A stretch of 64,000 nt of DNA from Pseudorhodoplanes sp. Its GTDB lineage: Bacteria > Pseudomonadota > Alphaproteobacteria > Rhizobiales > Xanthobacteraceae. Position numbers and translations under genes: made by a program. Of this stretch, positions 26,139-35,029 are shown piece after piece. Below the pieces are notes generated by a model that worked only from the letters and a program-made list of their open reading frames with translations, was not told where the DNA came from and did no database searches. The stretch is from the NCBI GenBank assembly GCA_032027085.1, contig JAVSMS010000001.1:1504332-1568331 (forward strand), given 5' to 3'. Every line of letters begins with the position of its first letter. The first letter of the stretch is position 1.

Positions 26139-27188
26139 ATGAAATCCTGTCACCGTCTTGCCGTCCTGGCTGCGGGCTTGGCTGCCAGCGGCCTCGCCCT
26201 GATGCTCGGCACCACATCGCTCGCAACCGCACAGGAAAAAACTTTCGAATTGAAACTGGCGCATTGGGTGCCGCCGTCGCATCCGCTGCAAAAGGCGCTT
26301 GAGGAATGGGGTGCGTCGGTTGAGAAGGCTTCGGGCGGCACCATCAAGTCCAAGGTCTATCCGTCACAGCAGCTTGGCAAGGCCTTCGACCATTACGACA
26401 TGGCGCGCGACGGCATCGCCGATATGACTTACATCAACCCCGGCTATCAGCCCGGCCGTTTTCCGATCATCGGTGCGGGTGAATTGCCGTTTCTGATTTC
26501 CAACGCCAAGGACGGCTCGCAGGCTTTCGACGCCTGGTATCGCAAATACGCCGCCAAAGAGATGAAGGACGTCAAGTTCTGCCTCGCCTTCCTGCACGAT
26601 CCCGGCTCCTTCCACATGCGGACCAAGAAGGTGATGTCGCCGGATGACATCAAGGGCCTGAAGATCCGCCCCGCGCATGCCACGATGGCAACCTTCGTGA
26701 CACAGCTCGGCGGCAGCAACGTGCAGGCGAGCGCGCCGGAAGTGCGCGACATCATCGAGAAGGGTGTGGCGGACGGCGTGACCTTCCCCTGGGGTTCGGT
26801 GCCGCTTTTCGGCATCGACAAGGTGACCAAATATCACATGGACGTACCGCTCTATGTCACGACCTTCGCCTTCGTGTTCAATCCGACCGTCTACAACCAA
26901 ATGTCGGCGAAGCAGAAGAAGGTGATCGACGATCACTGCACCAACGAATGGGCGCTCAAGGTCGCCTCGCCCTGGGCCGATTTCGAGCATGCCGGCATCC
27001 AGAAACTCAAGAACGATCCCGCCCACGAGGTCTATCGAATTTCGAAGGAACAGCTCGCCGCCTGGCGCAAAGCCGCGCAGCCGCTGGAACAGACCTGGGC
27101 CAACAACGTGAAGAAGGCCGGCGGCAATCCCGACGCCATCATGAAAGAGCTGAAGGACACGCTGGCCAAGTTCAATTCTGCTTATTGA
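26139..27188 (+). CDS. TRAP transporter solute receptor, DctP family
   Basis: 349 residues. Signal peptide at 1-31 (ATAQ end), mature start EKTFELKLAHWVPPSHPL. DctP features: GGTIKSKVYPSQQLG, DGIADMTYINPGYQPGRFP, and GLKIRPAHATMATFVTQLGG, which contains the conserved Arg that binds the ligand carboxylate. GGGAGGAGAG before ATG 26139 is a strong ribosome site. It sits next to the hydroxycinnamate genes and the MarR gene, so an aromatic or phenylpropanoid carboxylate is a reasonable guess; ligand-determining residues cannot be read. A 12-bp hairpin follows its stop. Confidence 0.92.
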   Translation: MKSCHRLAVLAAGLAASGLALMLGTTSLATAQEKTFELKLAHWVPPSHPLQKALEEWGASVEKASGGTIKSKVYPSQQLGKAFDHYDMARDGIADMTYINPGYQPGRFPIIGAGELPFLISNAKDGSQAFDAWYRKYAAKEMKDVKFCLAFLHDPGSFHMRTKKVMSPDDIKGLKIRPAHATMATFVTQLGGSNVQASAPEVRDIIEKGVADGVTFPWGSVPLFGIDKVTKYHMDVPLYVTTFAFVFNPTVYNQMSAKQKKVIDDHCTNEWALKVASPWADFEHAGIQKLKNDPAHEVYRISKEQLAAWRKAAQPLEQTWANNVKKAGGNPDAIMKELKDTLAKFNSAY

Positions 27189-27213
27189 TAGCGGGCACAA
27201 GGCAAGAAAAAGC

Positions 27214-27239
27214 ATGACGGCGGCATCTGCCGCCGTCAT
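27214..27239 (+). terminator. Intercistronic stem-loop after the DctP receptor
   Basis: ATGACGGCGGCA / TGCCGCCGTCAT, perfect 12-bp stem with a 2-base gap between the arms, 26 bases after the DctP stop, followed by CTTATCTTCTCC. Probably partial terminator or mRNA stabiliser giving more receptor than permease. Confidence 0.65.
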
Positions 27240-27280
27240 CTTATCTTCTCCACTTTCACGATTTCATCGGACGGCGCACG

Positions 27281-27814
27281 ATGATCAGACATCCCGTAAT
27301 CACCAGGGCCATGGATTTCTTCATCGATTCCATCGAGTGGATCGCGGCCTTTTTCATCGGTGTCGTGGCGCTCGATGTCTTCGCGACCGTTCTGCTACGC
27401 TATTTCTTTGGCTTCACGATCCCGGATGCCTACGATTTCGGCATGCTGATGCTCGGCATCGTGATCTTCTGGGGCATTGCCGCGACGAGCTATCGCGGCA
27501 CCCACATCACCGTCGATCTCATCTGGGCGAATGTCGGCCCCCGCTGGCAGCGGGCGATCGACGTATTCGCAACGCTGGTCCTGCTCTTCGTCGTCGTCGT
27601 GCAGACCTATACCCTGTTTGACAAGATGATCAGCACCCGCGACGCCAACCTGCAGACCTTCGAATTGAGGCTGCCGGTCTGGCCGTTCTATCTGGTCGCA
27701 TGGATCGGCGACGTCGCGGCGGTGCTGCTGATCGTCGTGCGCACCTACCGCCTGATCTTCCATCCCGACCTGATGGCGCGCGATCACAATGCGGCCGTCA
27801 AAACGGTTGAGTGA
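27281..27814 (+). CDS. TRAP transporter small permease, DctQ family
   Basis: 177 residues with four predicted membrane helices: about 17-42 (IEWIAAFFIGVVALDVFATV), 52-72, 92-112 (AIDVFATLVLLFVVVVQTY) and 133-155. The RYFFGFTIPDAYDFGMLMLG stretch is the typical DctQ helix 1-2 link. It pairs with DctM in the inner membrane as the helper subunit of a Na+-driven importer. It follows DctP after 92 bases including a hairpin, and lies seven bases before DctM. Confidence 0.88.
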   Translation: MIRHPVITRAMDFFIDSIEWIAAFFIGVVALDVFATVLLRYFFGFTIPDAYDFGMLMLGIVIFWGIAATSYRGTHITVDLIWANVGPRWQRAIDVFATLVLLFVVVVQTYTLFDKMISTRDANLQTFELRLPVWPFYLVAWIGDVAAVLLIVVRTYRLIFHPDLMARDHNAAVKTVE

Positions 27815-27821
27815 GCGCCAT

Positions 27822-29120
27822 ATGTCCGCAGATACCGTCGCTATCATCGGTTTCTTCACACTCTTCATTTTGATGCTGTTGCGCGTTCCCATCGGCATGG
27901 CGATGGGGCTTGTCGGGGTTGGCGGGTTTGCCTATCTCACCAGCGGCGGGCCAGCGCTGAAGATCGTCGGCCATACCACCATGCGTACGGTGACCGATTT
28001 CAACTTCGCCGTCGTGCCGCTGTTTCTGCTGATGGGCTCCTTCGCCACCACGTCCGGCATGAGCCGCGAATTGTTCCGCGCCGCCAATTCCTTTGTCGGA
28101 CATTTGCGTGGCGGGCTTGGCATCGCCACCATTGCTGCCTGCGGCGGCTTCGCCGCGATCTGCGGCTCCTCGGTCGCCACCGCCGCCACCTTCTCGCGCG
28201 TCGCCTATCCGGAAATGCGTCGCTACAAATATCCGCAGTCTTTCGCGACCGGCGTGATCGCGGCCGGCGGCACGCTGGGCATCATGATTCCGCCTTCTAC
28301 AGTGCTTGCCGTCTACGGCCTGATCACCGAGCAGGATGTCGGCAAGCTCTTCGTGGCCGGCATCTTGCCCGGCATCCTTGCGGTGCTGATGTACATGGTC
28401 ACGATCACAATGATCGGTTTGGTGCGGCCGAACTTCCTGCCGGCCGGACCGCGAGCGCCCTGGAAGGAAAGATTCGCCAGCCTGCGCGACGTCTGGGCGA
28501 CGATTCTGCTGTTCGCCTTCGTGGTCGGCGGCATCTATGGCGGCATGTTCACCGCGACCGAGGCTGCCGGCATGGGCGCCGGCGGCGCCTTCATCCTCGG
28601 CGTGCTGCGCGGCCGCCTTTCGGGACAGGACATTCTGCGCTCGCTGCTGGAATCAACCCGCACGACGGCGGCCGTGTTCACCATCCTGATCGGCGCACTG
28701 CTGTTCGGCTATTTCCTCACCATCACCCAGACGCCGCAAAAGGTCACCGCCTTCCTCACCGGCCTCGGCATCGGCAGTTACGGCATTCTGACGCTGATCC
28801 TGCTCATGTATCTCGTGCTCGGCTGCCTGATGGACGCGCTGGCGATGATCATCCTGACGGTGCCGATCATCTTCCCCGTCATCAAGGAGCTTGGTTTCGA
28901 TCCGATCTGGTTCGGCATCATCATTGTGATGACCGTGGAACTCGGGCTGATCCATCCGCCGGTCGGGATGAATATTTTCGTCATCAAGAGCGTGATTGAG
29001 GACGTGAAGATATCGACCATCTTCTACGGGGTGATGCCCTTCATCCTGACCGACATCCTGCGGCTGATCCTGCTGGTTCTTTTCCCGATCATCGCTTTGT
29101 GGCTGCCCTCGCATATGTAA
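27822..29120 (+). CDS. TRAP transporter large permease, DctM family
   Basis: 432 residues with about twelve membrane helices. DctM hallmarks: FTLFILMLLRVPIGMAMG start, FNFAVVPLFLLMGSFATTSG, ICGSSVATAATFSRVAYPEM, GGTLGIMIPPSTVLAVYG, and the second-half repeat with MDALAMIILTVPIIFPV and GLIHPPVGMNIFVIKS. It is the transport subunit of the DctPQM importer. ATG 27822 is seven bases past the DctQ stop; the frame opens at 27789 within DctQ, without homology. A hairpin with a T tract follows at 29195. Confidence 0.92.
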   Translation: MSADTVAIIGFFTLFILMLLRVPIGMAMGLVGVGGFAYLTSGGPALKIVGHTTMRTVTDFNFAVVPLFLLMGSFATTSGMSRELFRAANSFVGHLRGGLGIATIAACGGFAAICGSSVATAATFSRVAYPEMRRYKYPQSFATGVIAAGGTLGIMIPPSTVLAVYGLITEQDVGKLFVAGILPGILAVLMYMVTITMIGLVRPNFLPAGPRAPWKERFASLRDVWATILLFAFVVGGIYGGMFTATEAAGMGAGGAFILGVLRGRLSGQDILRSLLESTRTTAAVFTILIGALLFGYFLTITQTPQKVTAFLTGLGIGSYGILTLILLMYLVLGCLMDALAMIILTVPIIFPVIKELGFDPIWFGIIIVMTVELGLIHPPVGMNIFVIKSVIEDVKISTIFYGVMPFILTDILRLILLVLFPIIALWLPSHM

Positions 29121-29194
29121 CGCAACCACAACGGAGTGTGTTGTGAGAGCGGCCACACCGAAGAAATGGCCCCTGATAACGGCATGTTCCTAGC

Positions 29195-29226
29195 GGCCGG
29201 CCTGCCGCCGGCCGGCTTTCCTTTTT
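29195..29226 (+). terminator. Rho-independent terminator of the DctPQM operon
   Basis: GGCCGGC / GCCGGCC stem with a 5-base loop, then GGCTTTCCTTTTT. It lies 75 bases after the DctM stop and before iorA, separating the TRAP operon from the next unit. Confidence 0.65.
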
Positions 29227-29275
29227 CGGCTCACGTGATAAAAAGGTTTGAGTACCAACTAATTTCCGAGCCGCC

Positions 29276-31414
29276 ATGGAACGCTCGTTCAAGAAGGAAG
29301 TGCAGGCCCTCAATCTCGGCGACGGCGAGACCTTCCGCGGCGAAGGCATCCTGGCCGTCACCAAGGCGTTGCTGCAATCGGGCGTCTCCTATGTCGGCGG
29401 CTACCAGGGTGCGCCGGTCTCGCACCTGCTCGACGTGATGGTTGATGCCGAGGACCTGCTCGCCGATCTCGGCGTGCATGTGGAGACCTGCACCAACGAA
29501 GCTTCCGCCGCCGCCATGCTCGGCGCGTCCATCAACTATCCCTTACGCGGCGCAGTGACCTGGAAATCGATCGTCGGCACCAACGTCGCCGCCGATGCGC
29601 TCTCCAATCTCGCCTCGCCGGGCGTCATCGGCGGCGCCATGATCGTGATCGGCGAGGATTATGGCGAAGGCGCGAGCGTGATCCAGGAACGCTCCTACGC
29701 CTATGCGATGAAATCCTCGATGTGGCTGCTCGATCCGCGGCCCGATCTGCCGAGCATCGTACGTTGCGTGGAGAAAGGTTTCGAATTATCGGAGGCGAGC
29801 CACGCCCCGGTCATGCTCGAATTGCGCATCCGCGCCTGCCATGTCACCGGCCAATTCGAGGCCAAGAACAATCGCCGCGGCGCCTATTCCGGCCTGAACC
29901 GCATCGAGGGGCCGCCGCGCTTCGACTACAACCGTCTCGCACACCCGCCGGTCACCTTCATCCATGAGCGATTGAAGGTGGAAGACCGCATGCCGGCGGC
30001 GCGCAAGTTCATCCGTGAGCACAAGATGAACGACGTCGTGCCCGGTGACGTCGACGATGTCGGCATCATCGTGATGGGCGGTCTGTCCAACAGCGTTCTG
30101 CGCGCACTGGCGCGGCTCGATCTCGCCGACATGTTCGGCAAGACCCGCATTCCGATGCTGGTGCTGAACGTGGTCTATCCGCTGGTGCCGCAGGAAATCA
30201 GGGAGTTCTGTGCCGGCAAGCGCGCGGTGCTGGTCGTCGAGGAAGGCCATCCCGAATATATCGAGGAGGCGATCAATTCCGAATTGCGCCGCGCCGACAT
30301 CCAGACCCGCGTCATCGGCAAGGATGTGTTGCCGAAGGCCGGGGAATACGCATCCGACGTGTTGCTGAAGGGCGTGTCGGCCTTCCTGAGCCAGACGCGG
30401 CCGGCCGGCCTCGACGTCGATTCCATCGCCGACCGGGCCGCAAAAATCCTGTCGCATATTCCCGCCGCGCAGGCTTCTGTCGGCACGCTGCCGCCGCGCC
30501 CGCCCACATTCTGCACCGGCTGCCCCGAACGTCCCGTCTTCAGCGCAATCAAGATTGCGCAGCGCGAGATCGGTCCGACGCATATCAGCGCCGATATCGG
30601 TTGCCACGCGTTCGGCACGCTGGCGCCGTTCTCGTTCGGCAACACCATTCTCGGCTACGGCATGTCGCTGGCGAGCGCGGCCGCGGTCGGCCCGAACATG
30701 CAGAAGCGCCCGATCGCGATCATGGGCGACGGCGGCTTTTGGCATAACGGGCTGATCACCGGCGTCGCGTCCAACCTGTTCAACAAGGGCGACGGCGTCC
30801 TCCTCGTCATGCAGAACGGCTACACCTCCGCCACCGGCCTGCAATTCATGCCCTCCAGCAAGCAGAGCCGCTCTGGCCCGGCGCCCGGCATGGATGTCGA
30901 ATCCACGCTGCGCTCCTTCGGCGTGAAATGGCTGCGCAAGGTGCGCACCTACTCCGTCGCCAAGATGGTGAAGACGCTGAAGGAGGCGATGCAATCGCCG
31001 GAACACGGACTGAAAGTCATCCTCGCCGACGGCGAATGTCAGTTGGCGCGCCAGCGCCGCGTGCGCGCGGAAGACGCCAAGAAGCTCGCCGACGGTCAGC
31101 GCGTCATCCGCACCAAATACGGCGTCGACGACGAAATCTGCAGCGGCGACCATTCCTGCATCCGCCTCTCCGGTTGCCCATCGCTGACGGTGAAGCCCAA
31201 TCCCGATCCGCTGCGCAGCGATCCAGTCGCGTCGGTCATTGATTCTTGCGTTGGCTGCGGCCTGTGCGGCGAGGTCGCGCATGCGGCGGTGCTGTGCCCC
31301 TCCTTCTACCGCGCCGAATTGATCCGCAATGCCACCGGCTGGGATCGCTGGATGCACCGCACGCGCTCGCGCGTCATCGGATGGCTTTCCGGGGGCAAGG
31401 AGGCTGCAGCATGA
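29276..31414 (+). CDS. iorA: Indolepyruvate:ferredoxin oxidoreductase-type, alpha subunit
   Basis: 712 residues. N-terminal pyrimidine-type ThDP domain (VGGYQGAPVSHLLDVM, ETCTNEASAAAMLGAS), a middle domain (VGIIVMGGLSNSVLRAL), and the ThDP-phosphate domain (CTGCPERPVFSAIKIA, DIGCHAFGTLAPF, IMGDGGFWHNG). The C-terminal ferredoxin module has CSGDHSCIRLSGCP and CVGCGLCGEVAHAAVLCP, cysteines for two 4Fe-4S clusters. IorAB decarboxylates aryl pyruvates oxidatively to arylacetyl-CoA with reduced ferredoxin. In aerobes of this order the acceptor and true substrate are uncertain. No strong ribosome site precedes ATG 29276. It overlaps iorB by four bases (ATGA). Confidence 0.86.
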   Translation: MERSFKKEVQALNLGDGETFRGEGILAVTKALLQSGVSYVGGYQGAPVSHLLDVMVDAEDLLADLGVHVETCTNEASAAAMLGASINYPLRGAVTWKSIVGTNVAADALSNLASPGVIGGAMIVIGEDYGEGASVIQERSYAYAMKSSMWLLDPRPDLPSIVRCVEKGFELSEASHAPVMLELRIRACHVTGQFEAKNNRRGAYSGLNRIEGPPRFDYNRLAHPPVTFIHERLKVEDRMPAARKFIREHKMNDVVPGDVDDVGIIVMGGLSNSVLRALARLDLADMFGKTRIPMLVLNVVYPLVPQEIREFCAGKRAVLVVEEGHPEYIEEAINSELRRADIQTRVIGKDVLPKAGEYASDVLLKGVSAFLSQTRPAGLDVDSIADRAAKILSHIPAAQASVGTLPPRPPTFCTGCPERPVFSAIKIAQREIGPTHISADIGCHAFGTLAPFSFGNTILGYGMSLASAAAVGPNMQKRPIAIMGDGGFWHNGLITGVASNLFNKGDGVLLVMQNGYTSATGLQFMPSSKQSRSGPAPGMDVESTLRSFGVKWLRKVRTYSVAKMVKTLKEAMQSPEHGLKVILADGECQLARQRRVRAEDAKKLADGQRVIRTKYGVDDEICSGDHSCIRLSGCPSLTVKPNPDPLRSDPVASVIDSCVGCGLCGEVAHAAVLCPSFYRAELIRNATGWDRWMHRTRSRVIGWLSGGKEAAA

Positions 31415-32955
31415 GCGCGCTGCAGCGCCCTGTCACCGTGCTGATCGCCGCGCTTGGCGGCGAAGGCGGCGGCGTGCTCACCAACTGGATCATCAACGCG
31501 GCGGCTGATCTCGGTCTGCCGGCGCAATCGACGTCCATCCCCGGCGTGGCCCAGCGCACCGGTGCGACCACCTATTACATCGAGATTTTTCCCCGGCCCT
31601 GGCGAGAACTCGGCGAAGCGCGCCCGGTGATGGCGCTGACGCCGGGCATCGGCGACATCGACGTGATGGTGGCGAGCGAATTCCTGGAAGCCGGCCGCGC
31701 CATCGCCGCGGGCTTCGTCACACCCGACCGCACCCTGCTGATCGCCTCAACCAGCCGCTTCTATGCCATCAACGAGAAGATGGCGATGGGCGACGGCCGC
31801 TACGACCAGACGCGCCTGTTCGACGCCGCGCAGAACAATTCGCAGGCGCGCATCCTGTTCGACATGGAGGATACCGCGAAGAAGGCCGACGCCATGGTCA
31901 ACGCGGTGATGCTCGGCGCCGTTGCCGGCTGCGGACGGCTGCCGATCCCGGTCGAAGCGTTCGAAGCGGCGATCCGCAGCGACGGCAAATCGGTCGAGGC
32001 CAATCTGCGCGGCTTCCGCGCCGGCCTCGCCGCAGCGCGCGAAACCTCGACGGCACGCGGCGTCAGCCCTGACGGCAAGCGGCATCAACCCGTGCATGAG
32101 CAAAGCCATCCGCTGGAAGGCGAGATCCGCGCGCAGATGCCGCAACTCGCGCAGGACGTGATGATCGAAGGCGTGCGCCGCCTGACGCGCTATCAGAGCG
32201 CAGCTTATGCGCGGCTTTATCTCAATCGTCTCGCGCCGGTACTCGCCGCCGACGAGCGCGCCGCCAGCGGCGGCAAACTGCTGCGCGAGGTGGCGCGGCA
32301 TCTCGCTGTGCGCATGTCGTTCGAGGATATGATCCGCGTCGCCGAGGCCAAGATCGACCCGGCGCGCATGACCCGCATCGCGAACGAGCTGAACGCCAGG
32401 CCGGATGAGCCATTCCATGTCGTGGAATTTCTCAAGCCCGGCATCGAGGAGATGTGCCAGATCCTGCCGCCGCGCCTGGCGCGCTGGATTCTCCGCGTAT
32501 CGGCGCAGCGCGGCTGGCTCGACCGCTCGCATGTCGGCATGGAGGTGCAAACCACCTCGATCAGCGGCTATCTGCGTTTCTGGCTGCTGGCGAAGCTGAA
32601 AGTCTGGCGGCCGCACACTTTCCGCTATCACGAGGAGCAGGCGGCCATCACGTCCTGGCTGTCGCTCATCGTCGATGCGGCGCCCCGCTCGCCGGCGCTG
32701 GCAATCGAGATCGCCGAATGCGCGCGGCTCATCAAGGGCTACGGTTCCACACACAGCCGTGGCACCAGCAATTTTCAGATGATCGAAGCCCGGGTCATCC
32801 GGCCGGCCATTGATGGGCAGTTGCCCGTCGACCGCGCCATCGATGCGGTCGCCAGCGCGCGAACGGCGGCTCTTGTCGATCCCGACGGCGAGAGCCTGAC
32901 CCGCTGCCTCGACGATCTTCACCGCCAGACCGCATTTTCTGTGGCCGCGGAATAA
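31411..32955 (+). CDS. iorB: Indolepyruvate oxidoreductase beta subunit fused to a DUF6537-type C-domain
   Basis: 514 residues. The first 200 or so are the IorB/gamma-type domain: VTVLIAALGGEGGGVLTNWI, QSTSIPGVAQRTGATTYYIE, DVMVASEFLEAGRA. Archaeal IorB stops there; this protein adds some 300 mostly helical residues (from about 220 on) of the kind annotated DUF6537 in bacterial homologues, with YARLYLNRLAPVLAADERA and KGYGSTHSRGTSNFQMI. Role of the extension is unknown. Start ATG 31411 overlaps the iorA stop, so synthesis is coupled. It would complete the 2-oxoacid oxidoreductase. The TAXI receptor follows after 93 bases. Confidence 0.84.
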   Translation: MSALQRPVTVLIAALGGEGGGVLTNWIINAAADLGLPAQSTSIPGVAQRTGATTYYIEIFPRPWRELGEARPVMALTPGIGDIDVMVASEFLEAGRAIAAGFVTPDRTLLIASTSRFYAINEKMAMGDGRYDQTRLFDAAQNNSQARILFDMEDTAKKADAMVNAVMLGAVAGCGRLPIPVEAFEAAIRSDGKSVEANLRGFRAGLAAARETSTARGVSPDGKRHQPVHEQSHPLEGEIRAQMPQLAQDVMIEGVRRLTRYQSAAYARLYLNRLAPVLAADERAASGGKLLREVARHLAVRMSFEDMIRVAEAKIDPARMTRIANELNARPDEPFHVVEFLKPGIEEMCQILPPRLARWILRVSAQRGWLDRSHVGMEVQTTSISGYLRFWLLAKLKVWRPHTFRYHEEQAAITSWLSLIVDAAPRSPALAIEIAECARLIKGYGSTHSRGTSNFQMIEARVIRPAIDGQLPVDRAIDAVASARTAALVDPDGESLTRCLDDLHRQTAFSVAAE

Positions 32956-33048
32956 AGGCACATTTCGCCGCGTTGTAACGCCAAGGCGCGTCCGGTATGA
33001 ATGCCGGACGGCCCAATAAACATGTCAAAGTCAGTCTGGGAGGATGCC

Positions 33049-34008
33049 GTGAACAAGTTGCTTGTGACTGCGATCTTTGGTCTTTCCGTTGCCATCGCCA
33101 ATTCCGCTTCTGCGCAGCCGATCGGACTCGGCACCAGCCCGCAGGGCACCCTGACCTATGCCGTTGGCGCCGCCGTCTCCAAGGTTCTCGGGGAGAAAGG
33201 CAATATCCAGTCGCGCGTGCAGCCGTCCGCCGGCACCGGCGCCATGATCCCGCTGGTCAATTCCAACGAAATCGACATGGGCTTCTGCAATACGCTGGAG
33301 CTCTATGACGCGTTCCACGGCGTCGGCACCTTCGACAAGCGCGCGAATCCCAAGCTGCGCACTGTGGCGGTCATTTTCCCGATCCGCGTCGGCCTTTTTG
33401 TGCGCAATGATTCTCCGATCAAAACGGTCGCCGACATGAAGGGCAAGACCGTCGCCTACGGCTTCACCAGCCAGGAGATCATCAAGAAGACGGTGGATGC
33501 GATGCTCGCAACCGCCGGGCTGTCGGTGAACGATCTGAAAACCGCTCTGGTGCCCAATCTCGTGCGCGGCGTCGACGAGTTCATCGCCGGCCGCGTCGAT
33601 ATCACCACGTTTGCCATCGGCTCGGCGAAAGTTGCGGAAGCCGACGCCGCCGTGGGCGGCATCCGCTTCGTCAACATGGAAAATACGCCGAAAGGCCTTG
33701 CTGCCTTCAAAAAGGAATTCCCGACCGCCTATCTCGGCAAGGTTAACCCGGCGCCGAATTTTGCCGGCGTGAAGGAGCCGATCACTACGATGATGTATGA
33801 TTACACGATCTTCGCCTCGGCCGACATGCCGGCGGAGAAGGTGAAGACCATCGTGAAACTTCTGGCCGAGAACAAGGACGCGCTGGCGCAAGCGCATCCG
33901 CTGTTCCGCGGCATGCAGGTCGACAGGCTCTACAACAACATCAAGGTGCCCTATCACGACGGCGCCATCGCCTATTTCAAGGAGAAAGGCATCAAGGAAT
34001 CCGACTGA
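33049..34008 (+). CDS. TAXI-family TRAP solute receptor 1
   Basis: 319 residues from GTG 33049, chosen because GGGAGG lies six bases upstream and the signal peptide starts there (NKLLVTAIFGLSVAIANSAS, cleavage after SAQ); the ATGs at 33001 and 33022 precede that site. Mature TAXI fold: PIGLGTSPQGTLTYAVGAAV, QSRVQPSAGTGAMIPLVNSN, IDMGFCNTLELYDAF, and later VPNLVRGVDEFIAGRVD. TAXI receptors deliver ligands to fused TRAP permeases, such as the one at 36884. A second, paralogous receptor follows after 36 bases. Ligand unknown. Confidence 0.9.
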   Translation: MNKLLVTAIFGLSVAIANSASAQPIGLGTSPQGTLTYAVGAAVSKVLGEKGNIQSRVQPSAGTGAMIPLVNSNEIDMGFCNTLELYDAFHGVGTFDKRANPKLRTVAVIFPIRVGLFVRNDSPIKTVADMKGKTVAYGFTSQEIIKKTVDAMLATAGLSVNDLKTALVPNLVRGVDEFIAGRVDITTFAIGSAKVAEADAAVGGIRFVNMENTPKGLAAFKKEFPTAYLGKVNPAPNFAGVKEPITTMMYDYTIFASADMPAEKVKTIVKLLAENKDALAQAHPLFRGMQVDRLYNNIKVPYHDGAIAYFKEKGIKESD

Positions 34009-34044
34009 CCGGCAACCCGCTGCATCGCGGGCAGGGAGGATCAC

Positions 34045-35001
34045 ATGCAGAAGCTCCTTTGGGCGGCTGTGGCCGCAACATCGCTTGCACTCTCCTCGCC
34101 CGCGACAGCGCAGCCGCTCGGGATCGGAACCAGCCCGCAAGGCACGATGGTCTATACGCTGGGCGCCGCCGTTTCGAAGGCGCTCGCCGAAAGCGCGAAT
34201 ATCCAGTCGCGCGTGCAGCCGTCGGCCGGCACCGGCGCCATGGTGCCACTGGTCAATTCCGGGGAGATCGATATCGGCTTCTGCAATGCGCGGGAATTTT
34301 ACGATTCCTATCACGGCGTCGGCTCGTCAGATAAGCGTCCGAACAAGAATCTGCGTGCGGTGGCGGTGCTGTTTCCGCTGACGGTCGGACTGATCGTGCG
34401 CAACGATTCGCCGATCAAGTCGGTGAAGGACCTGAAAGGCAAAAGCATCTCCTATGGCTATCAGAGCCAGGAGGTGATCCGCATTCTGGTCGACGGCATG
34501 CTGGCCAATGCCGGCCTGACCGTGAACGACATGAAGCCGGTGCTGGTGCCGAACCTGATCCGCGGCATGGATGAGCTGATCGCGGGCCGCGTCGACGTGT
34601 CGTTCTTCGCGCTCGGCCAGGCCAAGGTCGCCGAAGCGGACGCGGCGGTCGGCATCCGCTTCCTGCCGATGGATGATTCACCGGCGGCCGTCGACGCCAT
34701 GCTGAAGGTCGTGCAGGTGGGCTATGTCGACAAGATCGCGCCTGCGCCCAACCTGCCCGGCGTGAAAGAGGCCATTCCGGTCGCGCATTACGACTATATC
34801 GCCTTCGCCAACAAGGACGTGCCGGCCGAGCGCATCAAGACGCTGACCAAGGTCATCGCCGAGCAGAAGGATGCGATGGCGCAATCGCTTCCTCTGTTCC
34901 GGCGCTTCAAGCCGGAGCGCATGTATTCCAGCAAGCTCCAGGTGCCCTATCACGACGGCGCCATTACCTATTTCAAGGAGAAAGGCATCAAGGAGCAATG
35001 A
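34045..35001 (+). CDS. TAXI-family TRAP solute receptor 2
   Basis: 318 residues; signal peptide at 1-22 (MQKLLWAAVAATSLALSS, cleavage after ATAQ). Paralogue of receptor 1 along the full length: PLGIGTSPQGTMVYTLGAAV, QSRVQPSAGTGAM, NSGEIDIGFCN, PNLIRGMDELIAGRVDVSFF, and the shared end VPYHDGAITYFKEKGIKE. AGGGAGGATCAC before ATG 34045 is a strong ribosome site. Tandem duplication within one operon that has a single TRAP permease suggests either two ligands for one membrane unit or dosage. The ThDP enzyme follows 28 bases later. Confidence 0.9.
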   Translation: MQKLLWAAVAATSLALSSPATAQPLGIGTSPQGTMVYTLGAAVSKALAESANIQSRVQPSAGTGAMVPLVNSGEIDIGFCNAREFYDSYHGVGSSDKRPNKNLRAVAVLFPLTVGLIVRNDSPIKSVKDLKGKSISYGYQSQEVIRILVDGMLANAGLTVNDMKPVLVPNLIRGMDELIAGRVDVSFFALGQAKVAEADAAVGIRFLPMDDSPAAVDAMLKVVQVGYVDKIAPAPNLPGVKEAIPVAHYDYIAFANKDVPAERIKTLTKVIAEQKDAMAQSLPLFRRFKPERMYSSKLQVPYHDGAITYFKEKGIKEQ

Positions 35002-35029
35002 ACGCCGGCGCTGTATGCAAGGACGCGTG

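Noticed and set aside
29786-31357. 523-codon open frame antisense to iorA
   Set aside because: No motif or start context; iorA on the sense strand is unambiguous.
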